A stretch of DNA of 64,000 bases from Desulfobacter sp. (lineage in GTDB: Bacteria > Desulfobacterota > Desulfobacteria > Desulfobacterales > Desulfobacteraceae), in contig CP054837.1 of NCBI GenBank assembly GCA_028768525.1, positions 2,947,001 through 3,011,000 on the forward strand, written 5' to 3'. The position numbers and the translations under genes are program-made. The notes beneath the pieces were generated by a model, which saw only the letters and a program-made list of their open reading frames with translations, made no database searches and was not told the origin of the DNA. Of the stretch, positions 17,157 to 26,077 are shown piece by piece (position 1 is the first letter of the stretch; each line of letters starts with the position of its first letter).

Positions 17157-18200
17157 ATGAGGTCCCCTGTTCTTGAATCGGGAAAAACCGGTTTTCTGGC
17201 CGGCGGATTCCTGTTGATTCTCTGCCTCATGGTCATGGTCTCCCTCTCCATGGGTTTTTTATCCATCCCCCTGGATGCCATGATGTCCGTGATCTCCGAA
17301 CGAATTTTCCACGGCAGCCTGCCGAATCTTCCCATGGCCGAAACCTACGCCGCGGTCATTTTCGACGTCAGGTTGCCCAGGATTTTAACCTGCGCGGCCG
17401 TGGGGGCCGCCTTGTCCGTATCCGGGGTATTGTTCCAGGGCATTCTGCTCAATCCCCTGGCCGATCCCTATACCCTGGGGGTTTCAGCCGGTGCGGCCTT
17501 TGGGGCCAGCCTGGCCATCCTGCTCAACCTGTCGGCCGCCTATGTGTCCATCCCTCTGCTGGCCTTTGTCGGGGCCTGTGCCACCTTGTTTTTTGTCCTC
17601 TTTTTGTCCTGGTCCCCCAGGCAGCGGGCAGGGGGCCTTTCCTCCAACAACTTGATCCTCTCAGGCATTATCGTGGCCGCCATCCTTTCCGCCGGCATCA
17701 GTTTTCTTAAATTCATTGCCAATGAGCAGGTTTCGGTGATCATTTTCTGGCTCATGGGCAGCTTTGCCTCCAAGACCTGGGCCAACTTCTGGGTGGTACT
17801 GGGTTTCCTTGGGCTGGGCTTTGTGGTTTCCCTTTATTATGCCCGGGATTTGAATCTGATCTCCCTGGGCGACCGGTCCGCCGCTAGTTTGGGCGTAAAT
17901 ATCAAAAGGGTGACCATTATCCTGTTGGTTACCGGCTCCATGCTGGCCGCCGTCTGTGTTTCCATTTCAGGCATCATCGGATTCGTCGGACTTCTGGTGC
18001 CCCATATGGTCCGGTTTATCACGGGTCCGGACAATAGAAGACTGCTGCCCGTATCCCTGCTGTCCGGGGCTGTTTTGCTCCTGGGAGCCGACACCATTAC
18101 CCGGGCGGTACTGCCCAATGAAATCCCCATCGGCATCCTAACGGCCCTTACCGGCGGCCCTGTATTCTGCTGGATCTTCAAACGGAGCCGGATGAAATAA
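17157..18200 (+). CDS. btuC: Corrinoid ABC transporter permease (BtuC/FecCD family)
   Basis: The 347-residue permease has about ten membrane helices and the FecCD/BtuC signature segments (DVRLPRILTCAAVGAALSVSG; NPLADPYTLGVSAGAAFGASLA; GFVGLLVPHMVRFITGPDNRRLLP). The family carries vitamin B12 or ferric siderophores across the inner membrane. The cobalamin riboswitch directly upstream points to corrinoid as the substrate. AAGGGGA precedes the ATG. The ATPase gene starts on the base after the stop codon, so the two are coupled. Confidence 0.88.
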   Translation: MRSPVLESGKTGFLAGGFLLILCLMVMVSLSMGFLSIPLDAMMSVISERIFHGSLPNLPMAETYAAVIFDVRLPRILTCAAVGAALSVSGVLFQGILLNPLADPYTLGVSAGAAFGASLAILLNLSAAYVSIPLLAFVGACATLFFVLFLSWSPRQRAGGLSSNNLILSGIIVAAILSAGISFLKFIANEQVSVIIFWLMGSFASKTWANFWVVLGFLGLGFVVSLYYARDLNLISLGDRSAASLGVNIKRVTIILLVTGSMLAAVCVSISGIIGFVGLLVPHMVRFITGPDNRRLLPVSLLSGAVLLLGADTITRAVLPNEIPIGILTALTGGPVFCWIFKRSRMK

Positions 18201-18977
18201 ATGGGCATTTTTGTCGAAAATATCAATTTTTCCTATGGAGAACGCCCCATCCTGAAAGAGGTGTGCTGCGAATTCAGGGACGGGGCCTTTCATTCCATCC
18301 TCGGGCCCAACGGCAGCGGGAAAACCACCCTGCTGGATACGATTTCCGGATTTATTCCGCCGGATAAGGGTGAAATCAGAATCGGCAGCGACAGGATAAG
18401 CGGCCTGCCAAAACGCCAGCTGGCCAAATCCATCGCCCTGGTATCTCAGGACTATGCAGTTAATTTCCCCTTTAGTGTCAGGGAGGTGGTGCTCATGGGC
18501 CGGCACCCCTATATAGACCGGTTTGCCCATCCCGGGAAAAAAGACATTGAGATGGCAGACCGGGTGATGGAAGAAACCGGAATTTCAAGGATGAAGGACA
18601 GGAAGATCACCGAACTGTCCGGGGGGGAAAAACAGCGGTGCATCTTTGCCAGAGCGCTCTGCCAGGATACCCCCTACCTCCTTCTTGACGAGGCCTTTTC
18701 CAATATGGACATCAGCCATACCCTTCACCTGCTGGGCCTGTTAAAGGAACAGGTCCGGTCCGCCGGCAAAACCGTCATTGCCGTGCTCCATGACCTCAAC
18801 CTGGCCTCGGCCTGGTCCGACAGCCTGATTTTTTTAAAACAGGGGCGGATCCTGGCCAAAGGGAGCACCCCTGATACCTTTACCCGGGAAAATATCCAGA
18901 CCGTATTCAACGTAAATGCAAAGGTTAGTTACAATGACTACACCCAGTCCAAACAGGCTTATTTCAAAGTTTCCTAA
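18201..18977 (+). CDS. btuD: Corrinoid ABC transporter ATP-binding protein
   Basis: The 258-residue ATPase powers the BtuC-like permease. It shows Walker A GPNGSGKTT (35-43), a Q-loop in ALVSQDYAVNFPF, the ABC signature LSGGEKQRC, Walker B LLLDEAFSNMD and the H-loop LHDLN. It is of the FepC/BtuD type. The ATG is contiguous with the btuC stop, and its 3' end overlaps the start of the binding-protein gene by 44 bp. Substrate assignment rests on the riboswitch and the biosynthetic genes downstream. Confidence 0.9.
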   Translation: MGIFVENINFSYGERPILKEVCCEFRDGAFHSILGPNGSGKTTLLDTISGFIPPDKGEIRIGSDRISGLPKRQLAKSIALVSQDYAVNFPFSVREVVLMGRHPYIDRFAHPGKKDIEMADRVMEETGISRMKDRKITELSGGEKQRCIFARALCQDTPYLLLDEAFSNMDISHTLHLLGLLKEQVRSAGKTVIAVLHDLNLASAWSDSLIFLKQGRILAKGSTPDTFTRENIQTVFNVNAKVSYNDYTQSKQAYFKVS

Positions 18978-19917
18978 CCGTTTCCGCCGGTTTTGGGCCG
19001 GCCTGGCTGCAGTGGGCGTACTCCTTTGCCTGGCCGGGATGTCCGCGGCATCATCCGTCACCGACCACAACGGCCGCAACCATGAATTTGACACCCCTTT
19101 TACCCGGATTATTTCCCTGTACGGTGCCCATACGGAAAACCTGTTTTACCTGGGGGCAGGGCCCCAGGTCATCGGCGTGTCCGTCAACGACACCTACCCG
19201 GCATCGGTGGAGACCAAACAGCGGTTCTCATACCATGATGATCCTGAAAAATTCCTGGCGGTAAAGCCGGACCTGGTACTCATCCGCCCCATGATTGAAA
19301 ACGGCTACCCCCAGTTTGTCCGCCAGCTCAGGGCCTACGGCATCACCGTCATCTCATTCCAGCCGGCAAGCATCGAAGATGTTTACGATTATTGGATGGC
19401 GCTGGGCGAACTCACAGGCCGGACAAAGGAGTCCGCCACCCTGGTCCGCCGGTTCAAAACCAATATTAAGGAGATCCAGGCCCTTACCGGGCCCATTTCC
19501 CCCAAAAAAAGGGTCTACTTCCAGGCCATTCACAGGCGGATGCGGACATTCACCTCCGGCGCCATGCCCATTTTCGCCCTGGAAACGGCAGGCGGCATAA
19601 ATGTGGCAAATGATGCAAAAGCCTCCCGCAACACCAATGTGGCGGTTTACGGCAAGGAAAAGATATTGTCCAGGGCCGGTGAAATAGATGTGTTTCTGGC
19701 CCAGAAGGGGATCATGAACCCCATCAGGACATCCGACATCATCAATGAACCTGGATTCCACATCATCAAAGCCGTCAAGGAAAACCAGGTTTATTTAATC
19801 GACGAAAGTACGGTATCCCGTCCGGTACCGCGGCTTTACCAGGGTATACTGACCATCGGCAGGCTGCTCTACCCTGACATATTTACACCCAACAGATTTA
19901 AGAAGGACATTCTATGA
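18934..19917 (+). CDS. btuF: Periplasmic corrinoid-binding protein (BtuF-like)
   Basis: The 327-residue protein has a basic start and a hydrophobic signal segment (FWAGLAAVGVLLCLAGMSA) ending in a Sec cleavage-like ASS site; it is not an obvious lipoprotein. The mature part is a BtuF/FhuD-type binding protein: TRIISLYGAHTENLFYLGAG, then DLVLIRP, with a helical backbone linker and a late AVKENQVYLID segment. It should deliver corrinoid to BtuCD. The start at 18934 lies inside btuD; an alternative ATG at 18916 adds six residues. The stop overlaps the cbiL start by 4 bp. Confidence 0.85.
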   Translation: MTTPSPNRLISKFPNRFRRFWAGLAAVGVLLCLAGMSAASSVTDHNGRNHEFDTPFTRIISLYGAHTENLFYLGAGPQVIGVSVNDTYPASVETKQRFSYHDDPEKFLAVKPDLVLIRPMIENGYPQFVRQLRAYGITVISFQPASIEDVYDYWMALGELTGRTKESATLVRRFKTNIKEIQALTGPISPKKRVYFQAIHRRMRTFTSGAMPIFALETAGGINVANDAKASRNTNVAVYGKEKILSRAGEIDVFLAQKGIMNPIRTSDIINEPGFHIIKAVKENQVYLIDESTVSRPVPRLYQGILTIGRLLYPDIFTPNRFKKDIL

Positions 19918-20618
19918 CATCCACAGGAAAATTGTTCGGCATCGGTGTCGGACCCGGAGACCCCGAACTGATCACTGTAAAAGCGGTTAAGGCCATCGAA
20001 CGGGCCGACATCATTTTTACGGCGGCCTCCAGCAAGAACCCATACAGCCTGGCAGTTGAAATCGCCGCCCCTTATATCTCGGCCTCGGCCGTTACCCGGC
20101 AGCTGGGCTTCCCCATGACAAAACATTCAGACGAAGTCGAAGCGGCATGGATCGCCAACGCAGAAGAAATTGCCACCGAACTCAAGGCGGGAAAAACGGT
20201 CGCCTTCCTCACCCTGGGGGACCCAATCACTTACTCCACCTTTGGATATATCCTTAAAAAAATGAAACGGATCATGCCGGAAGCCGATATTGAAACCATC
20301 CCCGGCATCACCTCTTTTCATGCGGCGGCCGCCCGGCTGAACCGGATACTAGTGGAAGGGGAGGAATCCCTGCTGGTCACCTCCGGTGCCTATGGCGGTG
20401 AACAGATCCGCAGGGTTGAAGGGGTTGAAAATGTGGCCATTGTCAAAGCCTATAAAAATATCAAAGACCTGAACAATGCCCTAAAAGAAACCGGGCTCTA
20501 TGAAAACGGCGTGGCCGTATCCAAGTGCGGACGGGACAAGGAATCCATCATTGACGACCTGGGAGAGCTCGAAACCCGGGATCCTGATTACTGGACCTTG
20601 ATTCTGGCCTCAAAATGA
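19914..20618 (+). CDS. cbiL: Cobalt-precorrin-2 C20-methyltransferase
   Basis: CbiL methylates C20 of the corrin precursor with SAM, an early step of the anaerobic cobalamin pathway. The 234-residue protein has the tetrapyrrole-methylase start GIGVGPGDPELITVKAVKAI, the AFLTLGDPITYSTF loop and the GITSFHAAAARLN segment that favours the CbiL/CobI class over other corrin methylases. It overlaps btuF and the following gate-domain gene by 4 bp each (ATGA junctions). Whether the substrate is cobalt-precorrin or metal-free precorrin is inferred from the presence of cbiG. Confidence 0.88.
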   Translation: MTSTGKLFGIGVGPGDPELITVKAVKAIERADIIFTAASSKNPYSLAVEIAAPYISASAVTRQLGFPMTKHSDEVEAAWIANAEEIATELKAGKTVAFLTLGDPITYSTFGYILKKMKRIMPEADIETIPGITSFHAAAARLNRILVEGEESLLVTSGAYGGEQIRRVEGVENVAIVKAYKNIKDLNNALKETGLYENGVAVSKCGRDKESIIDDLGELETRDPDYWTLILASK

Positions 20619-21679
20619 AAAAACAGCCCAAAATAAAGCTGAAGAAGCTGGGGCTTTCCCTGGCATTCTCCCTGGGCGTCCTGGTGTTCTGCACAGCGGC
20701 CTTCGACACCGTGACCCTGGATATTCTCGGCCGGCGGCTTTTCCTTCCCCTGGGCCGCCTGCTCATGTTCATCTGCATCGGGCTTGCTGCCGGCCAGGCC
20801 ATCGAAGCGCTTGGCTGGACAAGGGAGGTGGCCGTTCTTGCCCGCCCCTTTTTCAGATTTGCAAAAATGGGGCATCACTGCAGTGCGGCATTTACAACGG
20901 CATTTTTATCCGGCGCGGCGGCCAACGCCATGCTCCTGGACTTTTACCAGGAAAAGAAAATAACCAAACTGCAGCTTTTTCTCTCAAACTATATCAACCA
21001 GTTTCCGGCGTTTTTCCTTCATTTGCCGACCACCATGTTTATCGTACTGCCATTGACAGGTATGGCCGGGGCTTTGTATTTTCTTTTGACTTTTCTGGCC
21101 ACCCTGCTACGCACCTTTTTATTCCTGATGTTCGGACACATTTATCTGGGCCGCCTCAAACCCGCCGGTGCCGGAAATACCCGGGAAAGGATGGCAGCAA
21201 AAACAGGGCAAGGAGAAAAAGGGTTCAAGGCCGCAGTGGAAAGAGTCAAAAAACGGCTGCCGGCCCGAATCGTGAATATAATGATATGGGTACTCCCCAT
21301 TTACACCATTGTCTTCCTGCTTCACCTGAACGGTGCTTTTGATGCCATGAACAGGGCTTTGTCCAGCCATATCAGCACAGAAATCATACCGGTCGAGTCC
21401 CTGTCCATTGTCATTTTAAGCTTTGCGGCCGAATTCACCTCTGGTTTTGCCGCTGCCGGGGCCCTTATGGACGCCGGGGTACTCACCGTCAAACAAACCG
21501 TTTTGGCGCTTCTTCTTGGGAATGTACTGGCCTTTCCCATCCGAGCCCTGCGGCATCAGATCCCCAGATATATGGGAATTTTTTCTCCAAAAATGGGGCT
21601 CCAGCTATTGCTTTCCGGGCAGGCATTTCGGATTGCCAGCCTGATTTTAACCGGATTTATCTATTATTTGGTGGCCTGA
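20615..21679 (+). CDS. Gate-domain (nucleoside-recognition type) membrane protein in the cobalamin operon
   Basis: The 354-residue membrane protein has about nine helices. Two small-residue-rich segments (AAFTTAFLSGAAANAMLLDF and FAAEFTSGFAAAGALMDAG) have the character of the Gate/nucleoside-recognition domain found in FeoB, nucleoside carriers and SpoIIM-like proteins. It is coupled to cbiL (4-bp overlap) and starts one base before cbiET, so it is part of the riboswitch operon. No CbiMNQO or other cobalt transporter is in the window, so cobalt or a corrin intermediate is an attractive but untested substrate. Confidence 0.75.
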   Translation: MKKQPKIKLKKLGLSLAFSLGVLVFCTAAFDTVTLDILGRRLFLPLGRLLMFICIGLAAGQAIEALGWTREVAVLARPFFRFAKMGHHCSAAFTTAFLSGAAANAMLLDFYQEKKITKLQLFLSNYINQFPAFFLHLPTTMFIVLPLTGMAGALYFLLTFLATLLRTFLFLMFGHIYLGRLKPAGAGNTRERMAAKTGQGEKGFKAAVERVKKRLPARIVNIMIWVLPIYTIVFLLHLNGAFDAMNRALSSHISTEIIPVESLSIVILSFAAEFTSGFAAAGALMDAGVLTVKQTVLALLLGNVLAFPIRALRHQIPRYMGIFSPKMGLQLLLSGQAFRIASLILTGFIYYLVA

Positions 21680-21680
21680 A

Positions 21681-22931
21681 ATGAATATTGTACATGTCAT
21701 CGGCATTGGCCAGGGTAAGTCAGATCTGACCGCATCCCATCTGCGGCGTATCCGTGAAGCCGACCTTCTTGTCGGCGGTGAACGTCACCTTGCCCTGTTT
21801 TCAGAATGCACCGGCGAGACATTAGCCATAAAAGGGGATATTCCAGCGGTCATCGGCCGAATCAAGGACCAGATGGATGCCAAGAAAATAGTCGTTCTGG
21901 CCTCGGGAGACCCCCTGTTCCACGGCATCGGGGCAACACTGGCCAGATCCATTCCCATGGAACGGCTCAGGATTCATCCCAATATCACCGCGGTGGGCGC
22001 TGCCTTTGCCGCCATCTGCCAGCCCTGGCACGACGCAAAGCTCGTCAGCCTCCACAGCCGGACCGGCCATGAATTTGGCTTCCCTTCCCTGGCCTGTGAA
22101 AATAAGGTCGCCTTTTTGACCGGGCCCTCAAAAGATCCTGTATTTATCGGCAAACAATTGATGGCCAATGGATTGGATGGGTTCCGGGTATGTGTATTGG
22201 AAAATCTCGGCCACCCCGACAAAGAAAAGATAACCTGGTTCACCGATTACCGGCTGCTGGCGGCCGGCACCTTTTCCCATCCCAATATCGTTATTCTTAT
22301 CCGGGCCCCGCTGGCCCCTGACCAGGCCGCCGCTAAAATTGTTTCACATGAAACATATACGGGAATGCCCGATGATTTCTTCCGGCACTCCAGGGGATTA
22401 ATTACCAAATCCGAGATCAGGGCCCTTTCGCTGTCCAGGCTCCGGCTCACCCAAAAAGACCATGTGCTCTGGGATATCGGCTCCGGTTCGGGTTCAGTTG
22501 GAATCGAGGCCGCCATTCAGCTTCCCTGGGGACAAGTTTACGCCGTGGAAAAGAACAAAACCCGGTTGCCGGACATCATCCACAATGTAAAAAATTTTGA
22601 ACAGCCCAACGTAAAGGTTGTTAACCTGAATTTCCCGGAGGGGCATGAAACCCTTAAGACACCGGACCGGATATTCATCGGCGGCGGGGGACAGGGGCTG
22701 GACAATATACTTGACTGCTGCTGCAACCGGATCAAAACCGGGGGCATCATCGTGGTGAACACCGTTGTCATGGAAAGCATGGATACCGCCATGCGTACCC
22801 TGACGGACAAGGGGTTCACCCCCGAGATGATTCAAGTCCAGATTTCACGGGCAAAGTCCATGCCCTACGGCAACCGGCTGGATGCTCTCAACCCTGTCTG
22901 GATCATATCCGGCAGAAAACCCAAACTATAG
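21681..22931 (+). CDS. cbiET: Cobalt-precorrin-7 C5 methyltransferase / C15 methyltransferase-decarboxylase fusion
   Basis: The 416-residue bifunctional enzyme (CobL-like) adds methyl groups at C5 and C15 and removes the C12 acetate carboxyl. The N-terminal ~200 residues are CbiE (GIGQGKSDLTASHLRRI; ASGDPLFHGIGATL). From ~215 the CbiT methyltransferase follows, with SAM motif DIGSGSGSVGIEAA near 264 and the FIGGGGQGLDNIL loop. One of the parS-like sites lies within its coding sequence at 22340. Start follows the preceding stop by one base. Confidence 0.93.
   Translation: MNIVHVIGIGQGKSDLTASHLRRIREADLLVGGERHLALFSECTGETLAIKGDIPAVIGRIKDQMDAKKIVVLASGDPLFHGIGATLARSIPMERLRIHPNITAVGAAFAAICQPWHDAKLVSLHSRTGHEFGFPSLACENKVAFLTGPSKDPVFIGKQLMANGLDGFRVCVLENLGHPDKEKITWFTDYRLLAAGTFSHPNIVILIRAPLAPDQAAAKIVSHETYTGMPDDFFRHSRGLITKSEIRALSLSRLRLTQKDHVLWDIGSGSGSVGIEAAIQLPWGQVYAVEKNKTRLPDIIHNVKNFEQPNVKVVNLNFPEGHETLKTPDRIFIGGGGQGLDNILDCCCNRIKTGGIIVVNTVVMESMDTAMRTLTDKGFTPEMIQVQISRAKSMPYGNRLDALNPVWIISGRKPKL
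22340..22355. promoter_or_regulatory. parS-like ParB-binding site 1
   Basis: TGTTTCACATGAAACA matches the bacterial parS consensus TGTTTCACGTGAAACA at 15 of 16 positions and is palindromic except for the central two bases. It lies inside cbiET. It is the first of five such sites in an 8.2-kb stretch. Confidence 0.75.
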
Positions 22932-22946
22932 TTTAAGGTGAACACA

Positions 22947-23732
22947 ATGACAGACACCATCCACCCCATCATATTCGCAGGCGCCGGCCCCGGAGATCCA
23001 GAACTGATGACCATCAAATCCATGAAGGCCATTGAACAGGCCGACCTGGTGGTCTATGCGGGCTCCCTGGTTCCCGAAGCCGTCCTCTGCTGGAAGGGTG
23101 AAAATACTGAAACTATATCCTCTGCCGGCATGACACTGGAGGATATCATTGAAACCATGGTGGAAAAAACAAGGGCCGGCAAGCGTGTGGTCCGCCTCCA
23201 CACCGGTGATCCTGCGCTGTACGGGGCCATCTTCGAACAGATCAGGGAACTCCAGGCCCTGGACATTCCGTACACCGTTATTCCCGGGGTAACGGCCGCC
23301 TTTGCAGCATCCGCATCCATGGGCATGGAATACACCCTGCCCGAAGTGACCCAGACCCTGATCCTGACCCGGATGTCCGGCCGCACTCCGGTGCCTGAAG
23401 CCGAAGCCCTCGAGAAGCTGGCTGCCCACCAATGTTCAATGGCCATCTATCTGAGCATCGGGCTTGTGGAGGATGTCCAGGCCATCCTGGCGGACAATTA
23501 CGGGCCAGACAGCCTATGTGCCGTCGCCTACAAGGTCAGCCACCCGGAAGAACAAATTTATTATACCCGAATCAACCGGTTGTCTGAAACCTGCAGAGAC
23601 AAGGGCATCACCCGCCACGCCCTCATCATCGTCGGCAAGGTGGTGGAAGCCTGCCAGGGGAATATGGACCTGGTCAAATCCAAGCTTTACGATGCCGGAT
23701 TCACCCATGGCTACCGCAAGGCAAGCAGATAG
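22947..23732 (+). CDS. cbiF: Cobalt-precorrin-4 C11-methyltransferase
   Basis: The 261-residue SAM-dependent methylase acts on C11 after ring contraction. It shows the family start IIFAGAGPGDPELMTIKSMK, the VVYAGSLVPEAVL segment typical of CbiF/CobM, the LHTGDPALYGAI loop and the VIPGVTAAFAASA segment. I chose the ATG at 22947 because TTAAGGTG lies six bases upstream; a GTG at 22938 is possible. cbiG follows after 3 bp. Confidence 0.92.
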   Translation: MTDTIHPIIFAGAGPGDPELMTIKSMKAIEQADLVVYAGSLVPEAVLCWKGENTETISSAGMTLEDIIETMVEKTRAGKRVVRLHTGDPALYGAIFEQIRELQALDIPYTVIPGVTAAFAASASMGMEYTLPEVTQTLILTRMSGRTPVPEAEALEKLAAHQCSMAIYLSIGLVEDVQAILADNYGPDSLCAVAYKVSHPEEQIYYTRINRLSETCRDKGITRHALIIVGKVVEACQGNMDLVKSKLYDAGFTHGYRKASR

Positions 23733-23735
23733 ATA

Positions 23736-24770
23736 ATGGCATCAGATCCTGCCATATGGGCCATCACCCCCAACGGCATCCGCCTTGGACTCAGGCTGTG
23801 CCGCAGAATGGAAGGCGCCTCTGTTTTCGTTCCTGACAGGGAAATAGACAACCCCTCCCTGGACGGACATGCCGGCGTTCATTTTTTTCCCAGCCTCAGG
23901 CCGACCCTTAAAGCGGAATTTAACAGGTTCAGCGCCCATATTTTTATCTTTTCCACCGGGATTGCCGTAAGGATGATCGCACCGCTTTTGGATTCCAAGC
24001 TGAGGGATCCGGCTGTGGTCGTCCTGGATGAAAAAGGGCTGCACGCCATCAGCCTGGTCTCCGGCCACCTTGGCGGGGCAAATGCACTGGCCCGCCGCGT
24101 TGCAGACCTTATTAATGCGGTCCCTGTGATTACCACGGCAACAGACCTCAATAAACTGCCCTCCATTGACATGATCGCCAAGGAGGCCGGACTCACTATT
24201 GAAACCCCCGGTGCCATCAAATTTGCCAATATGAAACTATTGAAGGGGGAACCCGTATCCATTGTTGACCCCCTTAAACTCATCACCCCGCAAATACCGG
24301 CGCACCTTATCACGACCAAAACCCAAAAGGTTCCCGACATTATCTGCACCTGGGTCACCATGAAAGTTCCACGTGAAACATTGGTCCTCAGGCCTAAAAA
24401 CCTGGTTATCGGAATGGGCTGCAATAGAAACACCCCCATGGCAGATATGCTTGAGTTCCTTACCGCCACCTTCAAGAATGAGAACCTGAGCATGACATCC
24501 ATCTCTGCGCTGGCCACCACATCGGTGAAGGCGGATGAAGAAGGGATGCTGGCCCTGGCAGAAGAACTGGATATCCCCATCCGGTTCTATGATAAAGACC
24601 AGTTAAACAGTGTGGAAACCATTGTAAACCCGTCAAAAATGGCGGAAAAATATTTAGGAGTAAAGAGCGTATGCGAAGCAGCAGCAATTCTGGGAGCAAA
24701 CCGGGGCAGGCTGATTCTGCCAAAGAAGAAAACCAGGGACGTCACCCTGGCGGCAGCCCTAGCGGAATGA
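23736..24770 (+). CDS. cbiG: Cobalt-precorrin-5A hydrolase
   Basis: CbiG opens the delta-lactone ring and releases acetaldehyde, the step that marks the oxygen-independent pathway. The 344-residue protein has the N-terminal CbiG region (FIFSTGIAVRMIAPLL; LVSGHLGGANALARRVAD; ATDLNKLPSIDMIA) and a C-terminal CobE-like domain (LVIGMGCNRNTPMADML onward). It ends in an ATGA junction with cbiH. A parS-like site lies in its coding region at 24365. Confidence 0.93.
   Translation: MASDPAIWAITPNGIRLGLRLCRRMEGASVFVPDREIDNPSLDGHAGVHFFPSLRPTLKAEFNRFSAHIFIFSTGIAVRMIAPLLDSKLRDPAVVVLDEKGLHAISLVSGHLGGANALARRVADLINAVPVITTATDLNKLPSIDMIAKEAGLTIETPGAIKFANMKLLKGEPVSIVDPLKLITPQIPAHLITTKTQKVPDIICTWVTMKVPRETLVLRPKNLVIGMGCNRNTPMADMLEFLTATFKNENLSMTSISALATTSVKADEEGMLALAEELDIPIRFYDKDQLNSVETIVNPSKMAEKYLGVKSVCEAAAILGANRGRLILPKKKTRDVTLAAALAE
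24365..24380. promoter_or_regulatory. parS-like ParB-binding site 2
   Basis: AGTTCCACGTGAAACA matches TGTTYCACGTGAAACA at 15 of 16 positions (only the first base differs) and has the perfect CACGTG core. It lies inside cbiG. Confidence 0.75.
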
Positions 24771-25543
24771 AACTTTACGTGGTGGGCACGGGCCCCGGAA
24801 ACTCAAACCACATGTCCGGCAGGGCGAAAGAAGTGATTGAAAAGGCCGACTGCATTGCCGGCTACACCACATACATTGACCTAATCCAGGACCTGGTGGA
24901 TGGGAAAAAGCTGATTTCCACCGGAATGATGAAGGAAATAGACCGGGTGGAACAGGCCATTGACACGGCCCTGGCCGGGAAAAGCTGCGCACTGATCTCG
25001 GGAGGGGACCCTGGCATCTACGCCATGGCCGGCCTGGTTTTCGAACTCTGTGAGAAACGGAACATCCCCATTGGCAGATCGGAACAGGGAACCGATTCAA
25101 AGACACTTGTGGTCGAAGTCGTCCCCGGGATACCGGCGCTGGCAGCCGGAGCCGCCTTGGCAGGGGCTCCGCTCACCCACGATTTTGCCGCTGTCTCCTT
25201 GAGCGACCTTCTCACCCAGTGGGAAACCATAGAAAAACGGATCACCTGTGCAGCCATGGCGGATTTTGTCATTGTTCTTTATAATCCCAAGAGCAAAAAA
25301 AGGGACTGGCAGTTGGGGCGGGCCCGGGAACTGATCATGGAACACCGGGCAGGCAGCACTCCTGTTGCCGTGGTCACCGGAGCCATGCGGGAGAACCAAA
25401 AAATTGAGTTCACCACCCTGGCTGAAATGGAGAAGGCCGAAGTGGGGATGCAGACCGTACTCTTCATCGGCTCCGGTGCCTCTATGCGGTACATGGACTT
25501 TTTGTTCACACCCCGGGGATACACCAAAAAATACACGGACTGA
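24767..25543 (+). CDS. cbiH: Cobalt-precorrin-3B C17-methyltransferase (ring contraction)
   Basis: The 258-residue methylase adds the C17 methyl group and contracts the corrin ring. Seen: KLYVVGTGPGNSNHMSGRAK, then GYTTYIDLI, the SGGDPGIYAMAGLVFEL loop, VVPGIPALAAGAALAGAPL, and a late VLYNPKSKKRDWQ segment, all of the CbiH/CobJ type. The start at 24767 overlaps the cbiG stop as ATGA. The open frame extends back to an ATG at 24671, but that part lies inside cbiG and lacks family similarity. Confidence 0.92.
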   Translation: MKLYVVGTGPGNSNHMSGRAKEVIEKADCIAGYTTYIDLIQDLVDGKKLISTGMMKEIDRVEQAIDTALAGKSCALISGGDPGIYAMAGLVFELCEKRNIPIGRSEQGTDSKTLVVEVVPGIPALAAGAALAGAPLTHDFAAVSLSDLLTQWETIEKRITCAAMADFVIVLYNPKSKKRDWQLGRARELIMEHRAGSTPVAVVTGAMRENQKIEFTTLAEMEKAEVGMQTVLFIGSGASMRYMDFLFTPRGYTKKYTD

Positions 25544-25564
25544 TACGGGCAAGGAAGGTGCAGT

Positions 25565-26077
25565 GTGAAAGGATATATCCAGGTTTATACAGGTAACGGC
25601 AAAGGCAAAACAACGGCCAGCATCGGTCTTGCTGTCAGGGCGGCCGGTGCAGGACTCAAGGTGTTTATCGTGCAATTCATGAAGCAGGGGGACTACTCGG
25701 AAATCAAGGCCCTTTCCGCATTGGAGAATATCAATGTGGAACAATACGGCGCCGGGAAGTTTGTCAAAGGGAAACCCTCAGAAGAAGAAAAACAGCACTG
25801 CGCCCTGGGATACCGACGGTTATGCAGCCTACTTGAAACCGGCGACTATGACCTGGTGATTGCCGAAGAGGCGAATGTTGCCGGCATGTGCGGCCTTCTC
25901 ACCGAAAAGGAAATCCTTCATCTCATGGACATCAAGCCCGACCACGTGGAACTCGTGCTTACGGGCAGGGGGGCCATGGATACCGTTATTCAAAGGGCGG
26001 ATCTAGTCACTGAAATGAAGGAGATCAAACATTATTTTAAGCAGGGCGTAAAAGCCCGAACGGGCATTGAAAAATGA
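25565..26077 (+). CDS. cobO: Cob(I)alamin / corrinoid adenosyltransferase
   Basis: This BtuR/CobO-type enzyme transfers the adenosyl group of ATP to cob(I)alamin or cob(I)yrinate diamide, giving the coenzyme form. The 170-residue protein has the P-loop TGNGKGKTTASIG at the N-terminus, VFIVQFMKQGDYSE, and the VIAEEANVAG and LVLTGRGAM segments. It starts with GTG at 25565, preceded by AAGGAAGG, and its stop overlaps the cbiP start by 4 bp. Confidence 0.94.
   Translation: MKGYIQVYTGNGKGKTTASIGLAVRAAGAGLKVFIVQFMKQGDYSEIKALSALENINVEQYGAGKFVKGKPSEEEKQHCALGYRRLCSLLETGDYDLVIAEEANVAGMCGLLTEKEILHLMDIKPDHVELVLTGRGAMDTVIQRADLVTEMKEIKHYFKQGVKARTGIEK

Noticed and set aside
25938..25953. Possible sixth parS (CACGTGGAAC in cobO)
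   Set aside because: Only the right half matches; four of five left-arm bases differ. It probably arises from codons for H-V-E-L.
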